Of a stretch of 64,000 nucleotides of DNA, positions 18,900-29,733 are shown one piece after another. This DNA comes from Limnobacter parvus (GTDB lineage: Bacteria; Pseudomonadota; Gammaproteobacteria; Burkholderiales; Burkholderiaceae_B), in assembly GCF_024623725.1 (NCBI RefSeq), contig NZ_JANKHG010000014.1:124001-188000 (forward strand), given 5' to 3'. Every line of letters begins with the position of its first letter. Within the stretch, counting starts at the first letter, position 1. The notes beneath the pieces are model-generated. The model did not search any database. It worked only from the letters and a program-made list of their open reading frames with translations, and was not told the origin of the DNA. The position numbers and the translations under genes were made by a program.

Positions 18900-18933
18900 G
18901 TGTCATATTACTGTCATAGAAATCTACTACTTT
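18900..18933 (+). promoter_or_regulatory. Pho box and -10 of the phoBR promoter
   Basis: Two direct half-sites, GTGTCAT (18900-18906) and CTGTCAT (18911-18917), are separated by ATTA. This differs from the classic 18-base Pho box (CTGTCAT-A-W-A-W-CTGTCAY) at only about two positions. TACTTT at 18928-18933 lies exactly ten bases after the box, the spacing at PhoB-activated promoters that lack a -35. It points to phoB, 49 bases downstream, so phoBR is probably autoregulated under phosphate starvation. Confidence 0.75.
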
Positions 18934-18981
18934 AGTCAGGATTGCAAAAAACAAAATGAGCCAGAGAAAAGGGAAACCAAG

Positions 18982-19689
18982 ATGTCCAGCACTATCCTAG
19001 TTGTTGAAGATGAACCAGCGATTGCAGAGCTGATTGCTGTAAACCTTAGCTTTGCCGGGCACAAAGTGCTGCGCGCCGCAGATGCAGACCAGGCAAAAAC
19101 CCTGATCACGGCTGAACTGCCCGACTTGGTGCTTCTGGACTGGATGCTACCTGGCAAAACCGGGATTCAATTTGCACATGAACTGCGCGCCCACGAACGC
19201 ACGCGCGCCGTGCCTGTCATCATGCTGACTGCGCGCACGGAGGAACAAGACAAGGTAGATGGCCTTGAAGCCGGCGCGGACGACTACATCACCAAACCTT
19301 TCTCCCCAAAAGAATTGCTGGCCCGCATCAAGGCAGTGCTTCGCCGCCGAGCACCGCAGTTGACTGACGACATTGTGGAAGTACACGGTTTGAAGCTGGA
19401 CCCTGTGACCCACCGCATCATGGGTCACGATAAAATCATCGACATGGGTCCCACTGAATTCCGTTTGCTGCACTTTTTCATGACGCACCCTGAACGCGTT
19501 CACAGCCGTACTCAGCTTCTTGATCAGGTTTGGGGCGACCATGTGTTTGTGGAAGAACGCACCGTGGATGTTCACATCCGCAGGCTGCGCCAGGCCTTGA
19601 CCATATCGGGCCATGACCGCTTGATAGAGACTGTGCGTGGCGCAGGCTACCGCTTTACCGCGACACAAAACGAAAGCGCGCTGAATTAA
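18982..19689 (+). CDS. phoB: Phosphate regulon response regulator PhoB
   Basis: An OmpR-class response regulator. Receiver domain residues 1-120: acidic pair in VVEDEP, phosphoacceptor Asp53 in LVLLDWMLPG, switch Thr in MLTARTEEQD, and Lys in ITKPFSPKEL. The C-terminal winged helix ends with VWGDHVFVEERTVDVHIRRL and ETVRGAGYRF, typical of PhoB. It is 235 residues, near the family length of 229. AAGGGAAACCAAG precedes the ATG. phoR follows after 40 bases, and a Pho box lies upstream. Confidence 0.96.
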   Translation: MSSTILVVEDEPAIAELIAVNLSFAGHKVLRAADADQAKTLITAELPDLVLLDWMLPGKTGIQFAHELRAHERTRAVPVIMLTARTEEQDKVDGLEAGADDYITKPFSPKELLARIKAVLRRRAPQLTDDIVEVHGLKLDPVTHRIMGHDKIIDMGPTEFRLLHFFMTHPERVHSRTQLLDQVWGDHVFVEERTVDVHIRRLRQALTISGHDRLIETVRGAGYRFTATQNESALN

Positions 19690-19729
19690 GCACGCCCACC
19701 GGCAGCATATTCGCCTAGAATACGCACCT

Positions 19730-21076
19730 ATGGCATTCATCTTTTTTCGATTGATTCTATTGGCCATGGTGCTGGGTGCAGCTGCCATTGTGGGCCAAAT
19801 GCTTCTGGGCCACCTGGGTGCAGTGGCGGGGTCCATTCTTGCGTCGCTATTTGTTTACGCACTGCACATCCGGTCAGGGCTTCGAATTATCGAGTGGCTC
19901 GATGACTTTAAGGTTGAAAACGTACCGGATGTGTCGGGCTGGTGGGATGATCTGGCTGCAAAACTGTTTCGTTACCTGCGCCTGCACCAAAGGCAACAAC
20001 AGGCCTTAACCAACGCCCTTGTTTCATTCCGCACAGCAGCGCAAGCCTTGCCCGATGGCGTGGTGACCCTCGACTCCGAAGGCCACATTTCATGGTGCAA
20101 TGACACCGCCCAAGATCATCTTGGCTTGAAGCTTGGTAGCGACATTGGACAGCCGCTGATCAACCTGGTGCGCAATCCCAACTTCTCACAATACATCCGC
20201 AGTCGTTCCTGGGAACATCCCCTCGTAATGAGTGCCCCAAGAAGCCGAAGCAAAGTGCTTTCTGTGCAGCTGGTTAGCTATGGCGACCAACAAATGCTGG
20301 TGCTTACGCGCGACGTAACCCAGGTTGAAAAACTAGAACGCATGCGCCGCGACTTTATTGCCAATGTGTCGCATGAATTGAAAACTCCATTAACGGTACT
20401 CAGCGGCTTTCTGGAAACCTTTCGTGATCTGCCTTTGAGTAAAGCGCAGCAAACCGAATACCTGAACTTGATGTACACCCAGGCCAACCGCATGCAAAAT
20501 TTGGTGGAAGACCTATTGGCGCTGTCGGCCCTTGAGTCTTCACCAAATGCAGGGGAAGGCGGAGAACCAGTCGACCTGAGCGGCATTGCGCAAAAGACCA
20601 GCGACGAAGCGCATCAACTTTCCGCAGGCAAACACCACATATCGATTGACATTGAAAAAGGACTCGTGGGTTTCGGCAATTCAGCCGAAATATTCAGCGC
20701 TTTTTCAAATATCGTAACCAACGCAGTGCGTTATACACCCGAGAACGGCCACATTACGATTACGCTTCGCAAAACCGAGAATGAAATCGGCAAATCCTGC
20801 GCTTCTTTTGTGGTGAAAGACACGGGTATTGGCGTTTCTGCTGAGCACATTCCAAGGCTGACTGAACGTTTTTACCGCGTAGACCGTAGCCGTTCGCGGG
20901 AAAGTGGTGGTACTGGCTTGGGATTGGCGATTGTGAAACATGTGGTGCAACGCCACGATGGCGAGCTTGATATTCAAAGCCGGCCAAATGCGGGTAGTAC
21001 CTTCACGATTCTGATGCCGCTTGCGAAGACTGGTGCTGCTTTCAAGCCTGCTGTGGCTGAAGCGACAATCGGTTGA
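19730..21076 (+). CDS. phoR: Phosphate regulon sensor histidine kinase PhoR
   Basis: A membrane histidine kinase that controls PhoB. Two adjacent membrane spans (residues about 5-27 and 28-47) with almost no periplasmic loop, then a PhoR-type linker, a PAS domain (about 95-200), HisKA with His215 in FIANVSHELKTPL, and HATPase_c with N-box NIVTNAVRYTPE, DTGIGVSAEHI and GGTGLGLAIVKH. At 448 residues it matches PhoR (431 in E. coli). PhoR normally senses through the Pst transporter and PhoU; neither is in this window. Confidence 0.95.
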   Translation: MAFIFFRLILLAMVLGAAAIVGQMLLGHLGAVAGSILASLFVYALHIRSGLRIIEWLDDFKVENVPDVSGWWDDLAAKLFRYLRLHQRQQQALTNALVSFRTAAQALPDGVVTLDSEGHISWCNDTAQDHLGLKLGSDIGQPLINLVRNPNFSQYIRSRSWEHPLVMSAPRSRSKVLSVQLVSYGDQQMLVLTRDVTQVEKLERMRRDFIANVSHELKTPLTVLSGFLETFRDLPLSKAQQTEYLNLMYTQANRMQNLVEDLLALSALESSPNAGEGGEPVDLSGIAQKTSDEAHQLSAGKHHISIDIEKGLVGFGNSAEIFSAFSNIVTNAVRYTPENGHITITLRKTENEIGKSCASFVVKDTGIGVSAEHIPRLTERFYRVDRSRSRESGGTGLGLAIVKHVVQRHDGELDIQSRPNAGSTFTILMPLAKTGAAFKPAVAEATIG

Positions 21077-21378
21077 GTAGAGCGGAGCTTAACTTCACGC
21101 ACCGCATGCCGCACCGCAAGTCACCCGCTGTTTGCTTGAGCTGGCTCAGGTAGCTATGCCCTCGCAGCGCCGGTCAAGAAAGCCTGCCCTTGGGGTTGAA
21201 TTCACCGCCCGTTCGGCTGAAAGCCGAAAGCGCAGCCCGCCCGCTTTGTTTGCGGGGCGCTTAGGGTGGTTAATCAACAACAAGGGGGTATTCAGGCTTT
21301 CTGGCGCAAAAGGGTATGCGACTGGGCCAACTCAAGCAAACAAGCGGCCAGGCATGCGAATGGACAAGCAGTTCAAAC
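21077..21378. other. 302-base gap without a convincing gene
   Basis: The convergent gap between phoR and the HIT gene. No frame here has homology I recognise. Two hairpins are visible: TTCGGCT and AGCCGAA around GAA, near 21213-21229, and CCCGC with GCGGG around 21238-21256. Neither has a clear T-run, though they may end both transcripts. The sequence looks like spacer or gene remnant. Confidence 0.4.
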
Positions 21379-21837
21379 TCAGCAGGGAAAGGCGGCCAGC
21401 AACTCGGCTCGCAAAGCCTGCATCCATTTCGGCTTGGAATCCAGCACCCACTGTTGTCGCGGCGACAAGGAAACCCCAGGCTTGACCGCAGCCCAAACCG
21501 GTGCCGGAAAATGTTTGTCGTCTGAAAACCGCGGAATGACATGCCAATGAAGATGTGGCACCACATTGCCCAGTGTTGCAACATTGGCTTTGTCTGCTTT
21601 GAAGGCACGCAATACGAACTGCTCCAGCAATACCACCGCGTCCATACACAAGATGCGGTCTTCCCGACTCAAATCAGAAAACTCGCGAACATGGTCGTTC
21701 CAGATTAGGCGCAGAAAACCCGGGTAGTCTGCATCGACGGCTTCGATGACGCGAAATTTGCTGCAATTGAAAACCCAATCGCCACCCGGTGTAGCGCACA
21801 GGGGGCAATTGGGGTTTTGCTCAATGTTATCGGTCAT
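21379..21837 (-). CDS. HIT-family nucleotide hydrolase/transferase
   Basis: A 152-residue histidine-triad protein. The active-site motif [10 protein letters not shown] (His-x-His-x-His) lies near residue 97. The start [13 protein letters not shown] includes a Cys pair, possibly metal-binding, as in many HIT proteins. Substrates are usually AMP-lysine, AMP-NH2 or dinucleoside polyphosphates; this one is not assigned. Its ATG overlaps the stop of the large FAD/Fe-S oxidase gene (ATGA), suggesting co-translation. Confidence 0.9.
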   Translation of the reverse strand: MTDNIEQNPNCPLCATPGGDWVFNCSKFRVIEAVDADYPGFLRLIWNDHVREFSDLSREDRILCMDAVVLLEQFVLRAFKADKANVATLGNVVPHLHWHVIPRFSDDKHFPAPVWAAVKPGVSLSPRQQWVLDSKPKWMQALRAELLAAFPC

Positions 21838-24800
21838 ACCAAAATACGTTCAATGCCGCCGTCGTTGGCTTCTTTCACGTAGTTTTGCAACCAGTCCTGG
21901 CCCAATACATTTTTGGCGATTTCCACCACGATGTAATCGGCTTCCAGGTTGGCATCGTCGCTGTAGCGACTCAAACCTTGCAAGCAGGAAGGGCAGCTGG
22001 TCAAGATTTTCACATCTGCACCCGGCGCCTTGTCGCGCAACTTGTCTGCGCCTTTGCGCATTTCCTCTTCCTTGCGGAATCGAACTTGCGTGGCCACATC
22101 AGGACGGGAAACACCAAAGGTGCCCGACTCGCCACAACAGCGGTCGTTCTTCGTGATGTTCTGGCCCTGCAGCTCGCTGTTCATCAACTGGTTCACAACC
22201 TTCAAGGGGTCGTAAGTTTTCATGGGCGTGTGGCAGGGGTCGTGGTACATGTACTGCGTACCAGTCACGTTGTCCAGCTTCACGCCTTTTTCCATCAGGA
22301 ATTCATGAATATCAATGATGCGGCAGCCCGGGAAAATCTTGTCAAATTCATAACCCTGTAACTGGTCATAACATGTGCCGCAACTGACCACCACGGTTTT
22401 AATGTCGAGGTAGTTCAGCGTATTGGCCACGCGGTGGAACAGCACACGGTTGTCGGTGATCATTTTCTCGGCTTTGTCGTACTGCCCTGCCCCGCGCTGC
22501 GGGTAGCCGCAACACAAATAACCGGGTGGCAACACAGTTTGCACGCCAACATTCCACAACATGGCTTGCGTGGCCAGGCCCACCTGGCTGTACAGCCGTT
22601 CTGAACCACACCCAGGGAAGTAAAACACCGCTTCAGTGTCGCCCTGCGTGGTTTTCGGGTTGCGAATTACTGGTACGTAATCGCTGTTCTCAATATCGAG
22701 CAATGCGCGTGCGGTTTTCTTGGGCAAACCACCTGGCATGGGCTTGTTGATGAAGTGAATCACCTGCTCCATCACCGGTGCTTTGCCAACGGTGGCGGGC
22801 GGCTTGGCGGTTTGTTTGTTCAACATGCCGAGCGACTTGGCCACTTTGTATGCACCGCGCTGAAGCTTGTAACCCACACCCGTCATACCAGCACGCATGG
22901 CCTTGATGGTGGCCGGGTCTTTCGCGTTCAGGAACGTCATGGCCAAGGCCGTGCCGGGGTTGAAGCTTTTTTTGTCCATCTTGCGCAGCAAGGCGCGCAT
23001 GTTCATAGACACTTCGCCGAAATCAATATCGACCGGGCAAGGCGTCAGGCACTTGTGGCACACCGTGCAGTGATCGGCCACGTCCTCAAATTCTTCCCAA
23101 TGCTTGATCGACACACCACGGCGGGTTTGTTCTTCATACAGGAAAGCTTCGACCAACAGCGATGTGGCCAAAATTTTGTTGCGCGGGCTGTACAGCAAGT
23201 TGGCGCGCGGCACGTGGGTCGAACACACGGGCTTGCACTTGCCGCAACGCAGGCAGTCCTTAATGGACTCGGAAATCGAGCCAATGTCGCTTTGGCTCAT
23301 GATCAAGCTTTCGTGCCCCATCAGGTTAAAGCTGGGCGTGTAAGCGTTGGTCAAATCGCCACCAGGCAACAACTTGCCTTTGTTGAAGCGACCTTCCGGG
23401 TCAATGCGCTGCTTGTAATCCTGAAACGGCTGCAGTTCTTCTTGCGTCAGGTATTGGTATTTGGTAATGCCAATGCCGTGCTCGCCGGAAATAACGCCGT
23501 CAAGATTGCGTGCAATTTGCATAATGCGGTCCACGGTGTGTTCCGCTTCATGCAGCATTTCATAGTCATCGGAGTTCACGGGAATGTTGGTGTGCACATT
23601 GCCGTCACCAGCATGCATGTGCAGGGCCACGAACAGGCGGCCACGCAGCACTTGCTTGTGAATGGCTTTGCATTCTTCCATCACCGGAACAAACACGCCA
23701 CCTTCAAAGATGCGATTCAGATTGTGACGCAGTTCTGTTTTCCAGCTGACGCGAATGGTGCGGTCTTGCAGCACATCAAACACGGTCGCTTCTGGTTGAT
23801 CTGCAAGGCGGTGCGCCAGGTTTTCATCCAGATGACCCAAGCCGAGGGTTTTCAGCACGGGTAAGGCTTGGGCCAAGGGCATATTCATATTGCCCAACAA
23901 CCAGCTCCAGCGCTCGTGCACAGTTTCCAGCAATTCAACGGCGCGGCCCACACGGTCACCCACCAAATCTTCAACAGACAGCTTGGTGGAATCAACTTCG
24001 TCTGTTTTGCCCAAGGTGAGCGGCTTCTCGAAGAACGAGCGCAACGCTGCAACCAGCTTCAGCTTGTTGCGAATCGACAATTCAATGTTAATGCGTTCAA
24101 TTTCATCGGTGTATTCACCCATGCGCGGCAGCGGAATAACCACGTCTTCATTGATTTTGAAAGCATTGGTGTGGCGCGCAATTGCGGCGGTGCGGGCACG
24201 GTCAAGCCAAAACTTTTTGCGGGCTTCCGGGCTTACTGCCACAAAACCTTCACCGGCGCGGCCATTGGACAAGCGCACCACTTCCGAAGCGGCCTGGGCC
24301 ACTGCGTTTTCATCATCGCCCACGATGTCGCCGAACAAGACCATTTTCGGGAATGCACCACGCTTGGATTTCGGGCTGTACTTCACCGCGCGCAAATAGC
24401 GTTCATCCAGGTGTTCAAGGCCCGCCAAAATGGCGCCCATGGCTTTGCCTTCACCATCAAGATAGTTCTTGATTTCAACAATCGAAGGCACTGCATCGCG
24501 AGCCTGGCCGTAAAACTCCAGGCACACCGTGCGGGTGTGCTTGGGCATGCGGTGCAAAATCCATTTGGCCGAGGTAATTAAACCGTCGCAACCTTCTTTC
24601 TGAATGCCGGGCAGGCCCGCCAAAAACTTGTCGGTCACGTCTTTGCCCAAACCCACTTTGCGGAAACGAGCACCCTCAACGGTAAGGCGCTCGGTTTTCA
24701 GAATTTTCGCGTTGGGCGCCTGGCGACCATCGGACCACACCAGGTCGAAATCAGCCTGAGGCGCATCGTGAATTTTGCTGAGGTTGTGATTCACGCGGGT

Positions 24801-25814
24801 GACTTCAAGCCAGTCGCCCTGCGGGTCAACCATTCTCCACCATGCCAAATTGTCGAGCGCAGTGCCCCACAACACGGCTTTCTTGCCGCCCGCATTCATG
24901 GCAATGTTGCCGCCGATGCAGCTTGCTTCAGCAGAAGTTGGATCAACTGCGAATATGCGGCCTGCGGCTTCTGCGGCCTCGGCCACGCGCTTGGTGACCA
25001 CACCTGCGCCTGAAAATACAGTGGCGTATTCTTCAGACAAGCCGGGCAGCACTTCCATTTTTACGGTGCCAAGCTCTTCCAGCTTTTCGGTGTTAATAAT
25101 GGCCGACATGGCAGTCAACGGCACTGCGCCGCCGGTGTAGCCCGTGCCACCCCCGCGTGGAATGATGGTCAAGCCAAGGTCGATACAGGCTTTCACCAGG
25201 CCGGGAATTTCAGATTCGCGGTCGGGTGTCAGCACTACGAACGGGTATTCGACGCGCCAGTCGGTTGCGTCCGTTACATGAGAAACACGGGACAAACCAT
25301 CGTATTTGATGTTGTCTTTGGCTGTGTGTTGAGCAAGCGTTTTGCGGGCGTGGCCGCGCAAAATGGCCATGGCTTCCAGTTCACGCTGAAACTCGAACAC
25401 GGCCTGCTCAGCTTTCGTCAGCAGCTCTCGCACTTTGGCGCTGCGATTGTCCATGTCCACTTCAACCGCAGCGTCTTTCACTTCCACACGGCGAGCGTCG
25501 ATTTCGCTCAAGCGGTGAAACAAGGCTTCAATGAGCGCAGTCAAGCGTTTGGGGTTGTCAAGCAGGTCGTCTTGCAAATAGGGGTTGCGGCGCACCACCC
25601 ACACATCGCCCAACACTTCGAACAACATGCGTGCTGAACGCCCGGTTTTGCGTTCCTGACGAAGCTCTTGAAGAATGTTCCATGACGACTCGCCCAGCAA
25701 TCGGATCACGATTTCCCGATCCGAAAACGAGGTGTAGTTGTACGGAATTTCCCGCAGGCGGGCGGTTTCGCCAGCTGAGGGTTTCAGTGTTTTCAATTCG
25801 ACTGGTGCGTTCAT
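21834..25814 (-). CDS. Giant FAD-linked oxidase/Fe-S oxidoreductase fusion (D-lactate/glycolate dehydrogenase-like, DUF3683)
   Basis: A 1326-residue fusion. An N-terminal domain of about 150 residues matches my memory of DUF3683. Then come the FAD-binding PCMH domain ([14 protein letters not shown], near residue 220), the FAD-oxidase C-terminal domain ([15 protein letters not shown] and [13 protein letters not shown]), two 4Fe-4S motifs ([12 protein letters not shown] and [14 protein letters not shown]), and two CCG-type Fe-S domains ([12 protein letters not shown] with [10 protein letters not shown], and [10 protein letters not shown] with [11 protein letters not shown]). Together it looks like GlcD plus GlcF or Dld plus LldE-like subunits in one chain, oxidising a 2-hydroxyacid and passing electrons to the quinone pool. 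The substrate is not proven. AAAGG precedes the ATG. Confidence 0.9.
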   Translation of the reverse strand: MNAPVELKTLKPSAGETARLREIPYNYTSFSDREIVIRLLGESSWNILQELRQERKTGRSARMLFEVLGDVWVVRRNPYLQDDLLDNPKRLTALIEALFHRLSEIDARRVEVKDAAVEVDMDNRSAKVRELLTKAEQAVFEFQRELEAMAILRGHARKTLAQHTAKDNIKYDGLSRVSHVTDATDWRVEYPFVVLTPDRESEIPGLVKACIDLGLTIIPRGGGTGYTGGAVPLTAMSAIINTEKLEELGTVKMEVLPGLSEEYATVFSGAGVVTKRVAEAAEAAGRIFAVDPTSAEASCIGGNIAMNAGGKKAVLWGTALDNLAWWRMVDPQGDWLEVTRVNHNLSKIHDAPQADFDLVWSDGRQAPNAKILKTERLTVEGARFRKVGLGKDVTDKFLAGLPGIQKEGCDGLITSAKWILHRMPKHTRTVCLEFYGQARDAVPSIVEIKNYLDGEGKAMGAILAGLEHLDERYLRAVKYSPKSKRGAFPKMVLFGDIVGDDENAVAQAASEVVRLSNGRAGEGFVAVSPEARKKFWLDRARTAAIARHTNAFKINEDVVIPLPRMGEYTDEIERINIELSIRNKLKLVAALRSFFEKPLTLGKTDEVDSTKLSVEDLVGDRVGRAVELLETVHERWSWLLGNMNMPLAQALPVLKTLGLGHLDENLAHRLADQPEATVFDVLQDRTIRVSWKTELRHNLNRIFEGGVFVPVMEECKAIHKQVLRGRLFVALHMHAGDGNVHTNIPVNSDDYEMLHEAEHTVDRIMQIARNLDGVISGEHGIGITKYQYLTQEELQPFQDYKQRIDPEGRFNKGKLLPGGDLTNAYTPSFNLMGHESLIMSQSDIGSISESIKDCLRCGKCKPVCSTHVPRANLLYSPRNKILATSLLVEAFLYEEQTRRGVSIKHWEEFEDVADHCTVCHKCLTPCPVDIDFGEVSMNMRALLRKMDKKSFNPGTALAMTFLNAKDPATIKAMRAGMTGVGYKLQRGAYKVAKSLGMLNKQTAKPPATVGKAPVMEQVIHFINKPMPGGLPKKTARALLDIENSDYVPVIRNPKTTQGDTEAVFYFPGCGSERLYSQVGLATQAMLWNVGVQTVLPPGYLCCGYPQRGAGQYDKAEKMITDNRVLFHRVANTLNYLDIKTVVVSCGTCYDQLQGYEFDKIFPGCRIIDIHEFLMEKGVKLDNVTGTQYMYHDPCHTPMKTYDPLKVVNQLMNSELQGQNITKNDRCCGESGTFGVSRPDVATQVRFRKEEEMRKGADKLRDKAPGADVKILTSCPSCLQGLSRYSDDANLEADYIVVEIAKNVLGQDWLQNYVKEANDGGIERILV

Positions 25815-25898
25815 GTAAAACCTTTTGACTGCCTAGCGTTCAATGGTACCAAAAACCAGCCTTCTGCGCCTAGAGCAGGGCCTACTCTGGGCACTGGC

Positions 25899-25923
25899 AA
25901 AACCCTTGTGCAACAAGGGTTTT
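25899..25923 (-). terminator. Intrinsic terminator after argS
   Basis: AAAACCCTTGT (25899-25909) and ACAAGGGTTTT (25913-25923) pair perfectly over 11 bases around a 3-base loop. It lies just beyond the argS stop on the minus strand, with a short T-run at the stem end. It probably ends the long leftward gene run that begins with the MerR/B12 regulator. Confidence 0.75.
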
Positions 25924-25945
25924 CGGCCAATTCAGTCAGGTTTTC

Positions 25946-27685
25946 TTACATCCGCTTGGGCGCGGAAACACCCAAGACCGCCAAGCCATTGGCCAACACC
26001 GTGGCCACAGCCACGAGCAGGGCCACCCGCGCGGTTTTCAGGTGTATGTCGTCGATACGAACACGCTCGGCATTGTAGAAAGTGTGGAAGGCGCCCGCCA
26101 GTTCCCGCAGGTAAAACGCAATGTGGTGTGGCGCCAACTCTTCGGCTGCCTTGGACAAAATGTCCGGGTAAGAAACCAACGTTCTAAGCAATGCAAGCTC
26201 GCTGGGCGCCGTCAGCAGGGTTAAACCGGCCTGATTCAGCGAGTTCAAATCCACCCCAGCCTGATCCAGGATGGAATAAATACGCGCATGGGCATACTGC
26301 ACGTAGTAAACAGGGTTTTCATCGGATTGGGCCAAGGCCAAATCCACATCGAACACAAATTCCGTGTCGGCTTTGCGGCTAACCAAGAAGAAGCGAACTG
26401 CATCGCGGCCCTTCACCAGCGCCTCTGGCTGACTCAGCATGGGCTGGCTTTCATCCACCCCACCCGACCAGCAAATCAGGTCGCGCACCGTGACATAACT
26501 GCCCGCACGCTTGGAAATTTTTACTTCCTGCCCGCCTTTCATCACCGTGACCATTTTGTGCAATACATAGTCGGGATAGCCCTGCGGGATACCCACATTG
26601 CAGGCTTGCAAACCGGCGCGAACACGGGCAATGGTGCCGTGGTGGTCGGTGCCCTGCACATTGATCACTTTACCGAACCCACGTTTGAATTTTTCAATGT
26701 GGTAGGCCACATCTGGCACAAAGTAGGTGTATCCACCTTCGGATTTACGCATGACGCGGTCTTTGTCGTCGCCATAATCGGTAGAACGCAGCCACAAGGC
26801 GCCGCCCTCTTCGAAGGTTTTGCCAGAAGCCACCATTTTTTCCACGGCATTTTCAACCTTGCCCTCGAAATACAGGGAGCTTTCCAGGTAAAACTGGTCG
26901 AAATTGACCCCAAAGGCTTTCAAATCAAGGTCTTGCTCCGCGCGCAGGTAAGCCACTGCAAAGGCGCGAATGGATTCGAAATCATCAACATTTCCACTGG
27001 CTTTGACAGGCTCGCCATCGGCGGCCTGCGCCTGCCCGCCCGCCATAAAATCAGCCGCAATGTCGGCAATGTAGTCGCCGTTGTAGGCATTCTCCGGCCA
27101 CTCTGCGTCGCCGGGCTTGAACCCTTTAGCGCGTGCCTGAACCGAGGTTGCCAGCGTTTGGATTTGAACCCCGGCGTCGTTGTAGTAAAACTCCTTATGA
27201 ACCTTCCAGCCCTGGGTTTTCATGACCGCCGCCATGGCGTCGCCCAAAGCGGCCTGCCGACCATGGCCCACATGCAATGGGCCTGTGGGGTTGGCTGAAA
27301 CAAATTCGATCAACACGGCTTTGTCGGCATGCGCGGCGGAATTTCCAAATTCAGCGCCCTGCTTCAGCACTTCAGCCACCACCGCCACGCGTGCCTGTTG
27401 GCTTAAACGAATGTTGATAAACCCGGGTCCGGCAATCTCGATTGCTTCCACAAGTGCCGCACAGTCGGGATTCACTTTCACATGCTCGGCCAGCAACTGC
27501 GCCAACTCACGGGGGTTGCGGCGAGCAGGCTTGGCCAATTGCATGGCCAAATTACAGGCTACATCGCCGTGGCTGGCATCTTTGGGTTTTTCAAGCGCAA
27601 CCACGCCTTCGAAAGGCTGCTTCAGTGCAGCAGCAGCGGCCGCTTCAAATGCGGCGATTAATGTGGTTCTGTGTTGGGCAAGCAT
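25946..27685 (-). CDS. argS: Arginyl-tRNA synthetase
   Basis: A class I aminoacyl-tRNA synthetase charging tRNA-Arg. Start is ATG at 27685 ([16 protein letters not shown]), giving 579 residues versus 577 in E. coli; the upstream open frame has no homology. Signature HIGH-type motif is [12 protein letters not shown], preceded by [12 protein letters not shown]; the second signature region is [16 protein letters not shown]. The C-terminal anticodon-binding domain (DALR type) ends near [15 protein letters not shown]. An intrinsic terminator follows. Confidence 0.97.
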   Translation of the reverse strand: MLAQHRTTLIAAFEAAAAAALKQPFEGVVALEKPKDASHGDVACNLAMQLAKPARRNPRELAQLLAEHVKVNPDCAALVEAIEIAGPGFINIRLSQQARVAVVAEVLKQGAEFGNSAAHADKAVLIEFVSANPTGPLHVGHGRQAALGDAMAAVMKTQGWKVHKEFYYNDAGVQIQTLATSVQARAKGFKPGDAEWPENAYNGDYIADIAADFMAGGQAQAADGEPVKASGNVDDFESIRAFAVAYLRAEQDLDLKAFGVNFDQFYLESSLYFEGKVENAVEKMVASGKTFEEGGALWLRSTDYGDDKDRVMRKSEGGYTYFVPDVAYHIEKFKRGFGKVINVQGTDHHGTIARVRAGLQACNVGIPQGYPDYVLHKMVTVMKGGQEVKISKRAGSYVTVRDLICWSGGVDESQPMLSQPEALVKGRDAVRFFLVSRKADTEFVFDVDLALAQSDENPVYYVQYAHARIYSILDQAGVDLNSLNQAGLTLLTAPSELALLRTLVSYPDILSKAAEELAPHHIAFYLRELAGAFHTFYNAERVRIDDIHLKTARVALLVAVATVLANGLAVLGVSAPKRM

Positions 27686-27743
27686 GGGGAAATGTAAGGG
27701 GCGGTGTTGAGCCAAGCCCCTGATTGTACCAAGGTTTCCCCGA

Positions 27744-28997
27744 TTAGAACTTCGCTGCGCTTCTGACCGCATCAATGTCTTGAGGCAGGGCCATGGCCAG
27801 TTCGCTTCGGGCGAGGGCCAACTGAGAGTGAACCCGCGCGGCTTTTGCCAACGGCTTGAATCCGATGGCACTCAAACTTTCGAAAGCCTTTTGCAAACGC
27901 ACTGCCACTTCGATTGCGCCTGCCCCATCACGGGCGATGCCGGTAAATGCATCATCAAAGAGGTCTTGCTCGACCAAGCCTGGCACATAAATTCGATCAT
28001 ATTGAACCTCGGGCATCTTGCGTTGTTTGCCATCAGCCCACTGGTGAAACAAGCGCACCAGGGTGCCGATCACATCAATTGCGGTACCCGGGTCGTTCAC
28101 GGCGGGCGACAAGGCGCGGCTGGCAATTTCGCATAGCACCACCAAGCCAAATCGCGGATCTTGATCAAAGGTTCGATTGTCGGCGAGCACAAAACAGTTA
28201 CCAAGTGCCTGCAGGCCTTCATCGCCCAGTTTTTCGGCCTTGTTGAGATACTCAACAGTCGCAATGGCACGGTTGGGCGTACAAAAAGTCCCCGGCACCG
28301 ACTGCACGTGAACTTTCAAGTCGAACTTTTCAGCCAAAAGCTGCAACCTGACCATGTCGACACGCTGAAGATAGGCAATTGACTCGCGAAAAATTGACAC
28401 ACCTTGAGGCGTTGAACTCAGCGCCATCTGCCCTCCCAGGTAGGGCATGTGCAAACGTTGCTCAAAAGCACTGGCGGTGGCCTTTTCCACTTTGTCGATG
28501 GTGTTGCCCAAGCGGCCAAGTCTCGCAATGCTGTCAACCCAGCGAATGAAAGCCAAAATAACAATTGCAAACACCAGAATTGTGAGTGTGAACAAAGCAA
28601 ACACACCGGCCTGTTCATAAAAATCGTTTTTCAGGGCGATCAAAGCAACTACGCTAAAAATGAACACGCCGATAAATGTAGACAAGGCATTTTGGGACGT
28701 GTCGTCAGCCAATACAAGCGGGAAGGAACGCGGTGTTGCTGAACTGCTGGCCGACGCATAGGCAGCCACCATGGAACCCACAGAAAACATGGCAATGACC
28801 AGCATGGTCGAAGCAACCAGCTCAAGCAAGGTTTCAACTGATTCCTTGCTGACCTTGGGCATCCATTCCCTGATTCCAGGCTGATCAGCAACTGTGGCCA
28901 GAAATGCCGCCGCAATTGAAAGCAGGCACATCAGCAAAGGTTTGACCCAAAGCTTTTCCCGAATGCGGTTCCAGTGGAACAACCAGTTTTCGTTCAT
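27744..28997 (-). CDS. DUF2254 family membrane protein
   Basis: A 417-residue protein with four N-terminal membrane spans (about residues 15-36, 60-82, 105-127, 133-155) and a long cytoplasmic domain. DUF2254-type segments are [24 protein letters not shown]-like [18 protein letters not shown], and [19 protein letters not shown]. The family has no established function. It lies between a small HNH gene and argS on the same strand with short gaps, so it is probably co-transcribed. Confidence 0.85.
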   Translation of the reverse strand: MNENWLFHWNRIREKLWVKPLLMCLLSIAAAFLATVADQPGIREWMPKVSKESVETLLELVASTMLVIAMFSVGSMVAAYASASSSATPRSFPLVLADDTSQNALSTFIGVFIFSVVALIALKNDFYEQAGVFALFTLTILVFAIVILAFIRWVDSIARLGRLGNTIDKVEKATASAFEQRLHMPYLGGQMALSSTPQGVSIFRESIAYLQRVDMVRLQLLAEKFDLKVHVQSVPGTFCTPNRAIATVEYLNKAEKLGDEGLQALGNCFVLADNRTFDQDPRFGLVVLCEIASRALSPAVNDPGTAIDVIGTLVRLFHQWADGKQRKMPEVQYDRIYVPGLVEQDLFDDAFTGIARDGAGAIEVAVRLQKAFESLSAIGFKPLAKAARVHSQLALARSELAMALPQDIDAVRSAAKF

Positions 28998-29021
28998 TTA
29001 AGTGCCCTTTGGCATGTTGAT

Positions 29022-29300
29022 TTATTTTTTCTTGGCGACCCAGGCAAAGTGTTTTTGCAGGGCCTCGTCGGCCATCAACTTTTCCGGTGTTGAAAACTGT
29101 TTGGCCAACTGCATTTCATCATAAAGATCATGAATACCATCGTGACAGGCCCGACAAATATTCACGCCTTGGTTAAGTTGGGGTTTGTCGAAATTTTTGC
29201 GAAAGTAAGCCCGCCGGTGCAGTTTTTTGGGAATAAGGTGATGAAACGTGAGTGCAGTTGAACGACCACAACACAAACACTGACCACTTTTCAGCCGCAT
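29022..29300 (-). CDS. Small HNH-type nuclease-like protein
   Basis: A 92-residue protein with a Cys-x-x-Cys knuckle (CLCCGRS), then TFHHLIPKKLHRR and NICRACHDGIHDLY. This is the zinc-finger plus His-His-x-x-Pro pattern of stand-alone HNH endonucleases. The histidine and the second Cys-x-x-Cys pair appear intact, so nuclease activity is possible. It sits 12 bases downstream of a small exported protein and 24 bases upstream of DUF2254, in the leftward operon. DNA repair or a housekeeping role is more likely than defence, but this is inference. Confidence 0.8.
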   Translation of the reverse strand: MRLKSGQCLCCGRSTALTFHHLIPKKLHRRAYFRKNFDKPQLNQGVNICRACHDGIHDLYDEMQLAKQFSTPEKLMADEALQKHFAWVAKKK

Positions 29301-29312
29301 GAAACAATCCGT

Positions 29313-29693
29313 TTACTTCACAATCTGGATTTGACTTGGATCAACCACCAAAATTCGTGTTTGATCCGCAAACTGCTCAACGATTCCGAACACCACAATG
29401 GTTTTACCAAAAAAGAACTTGGGCAAGTCATGAATGCCCTGGAAGGAATACCAAGCGCCTACACGCCCGTCGACCACCACAGTTAAATTGGATGGGTCAC
29501 GGAAACTGGTGTTGGAATTCAGGTCCACTTCATCTCGATCGGCGCGCAATTTACTCGACCGCACCTTCATTTGAACCTGAACTTCTTGATTCAAGCGTTT
29601 CACCGCAACATCTGCGGAAATGGGCGCAGCTTTCAAGGCCACAGGCGCAAAAAACAAAACAACCAACAATGCGGCGACCAGTAGGCGATCCAT
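29313..29693 (-). CDS. Small exported protein of unknown function
   Basis: A 126-residue protein from ATG at 29693 (MDRLLVAALLVVLFFAPVALKAAP), with a clear signal peptide cleaved near LKA-AP. The mature part is about 100 residues, mostly beta-type, with DPSNLTVVVDGRVGAWY and a C-terminal TRILVVDPSQIQIVK. I recognise no family. A longer frame to 29750 would place extra residues before the signal peptide and is rejected. It is 40 bases downstream of the TauE gene and close to the HNH gene. Confidence 0.7.
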   Translation of the reverse strand: MDRLLVAALLVVLFFAPVALKAAPISADVAVKRLNQEVQVQMKVRSSKLRADRDEVDLNSNTSFRDPSNLTVVVDGRVGAWYSFQGIHDLPKFFFGKTIVVFGIVEQFADQTRILVVDPSQIQIVK

Positions 29694-29733
29694 GTTGAAC
29701 TCCAAGCATTGGATGCAAAAAGTGTAACTCAGC

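Noticed and set aside
21077-21485. Open frames across the phoR-HIT gap on the plus strand
   Set aside because: They run into the antisense of the HIT gene, have no ribosome site and no recognisable family features; I treat the gap as non-coding.
29022-29300. HNH protein as part of a defence or mobile element
   Set aside because: No integrase, transposase, phage genes or other defence genes are near; it is embedded in a housekeeping-type gene run.
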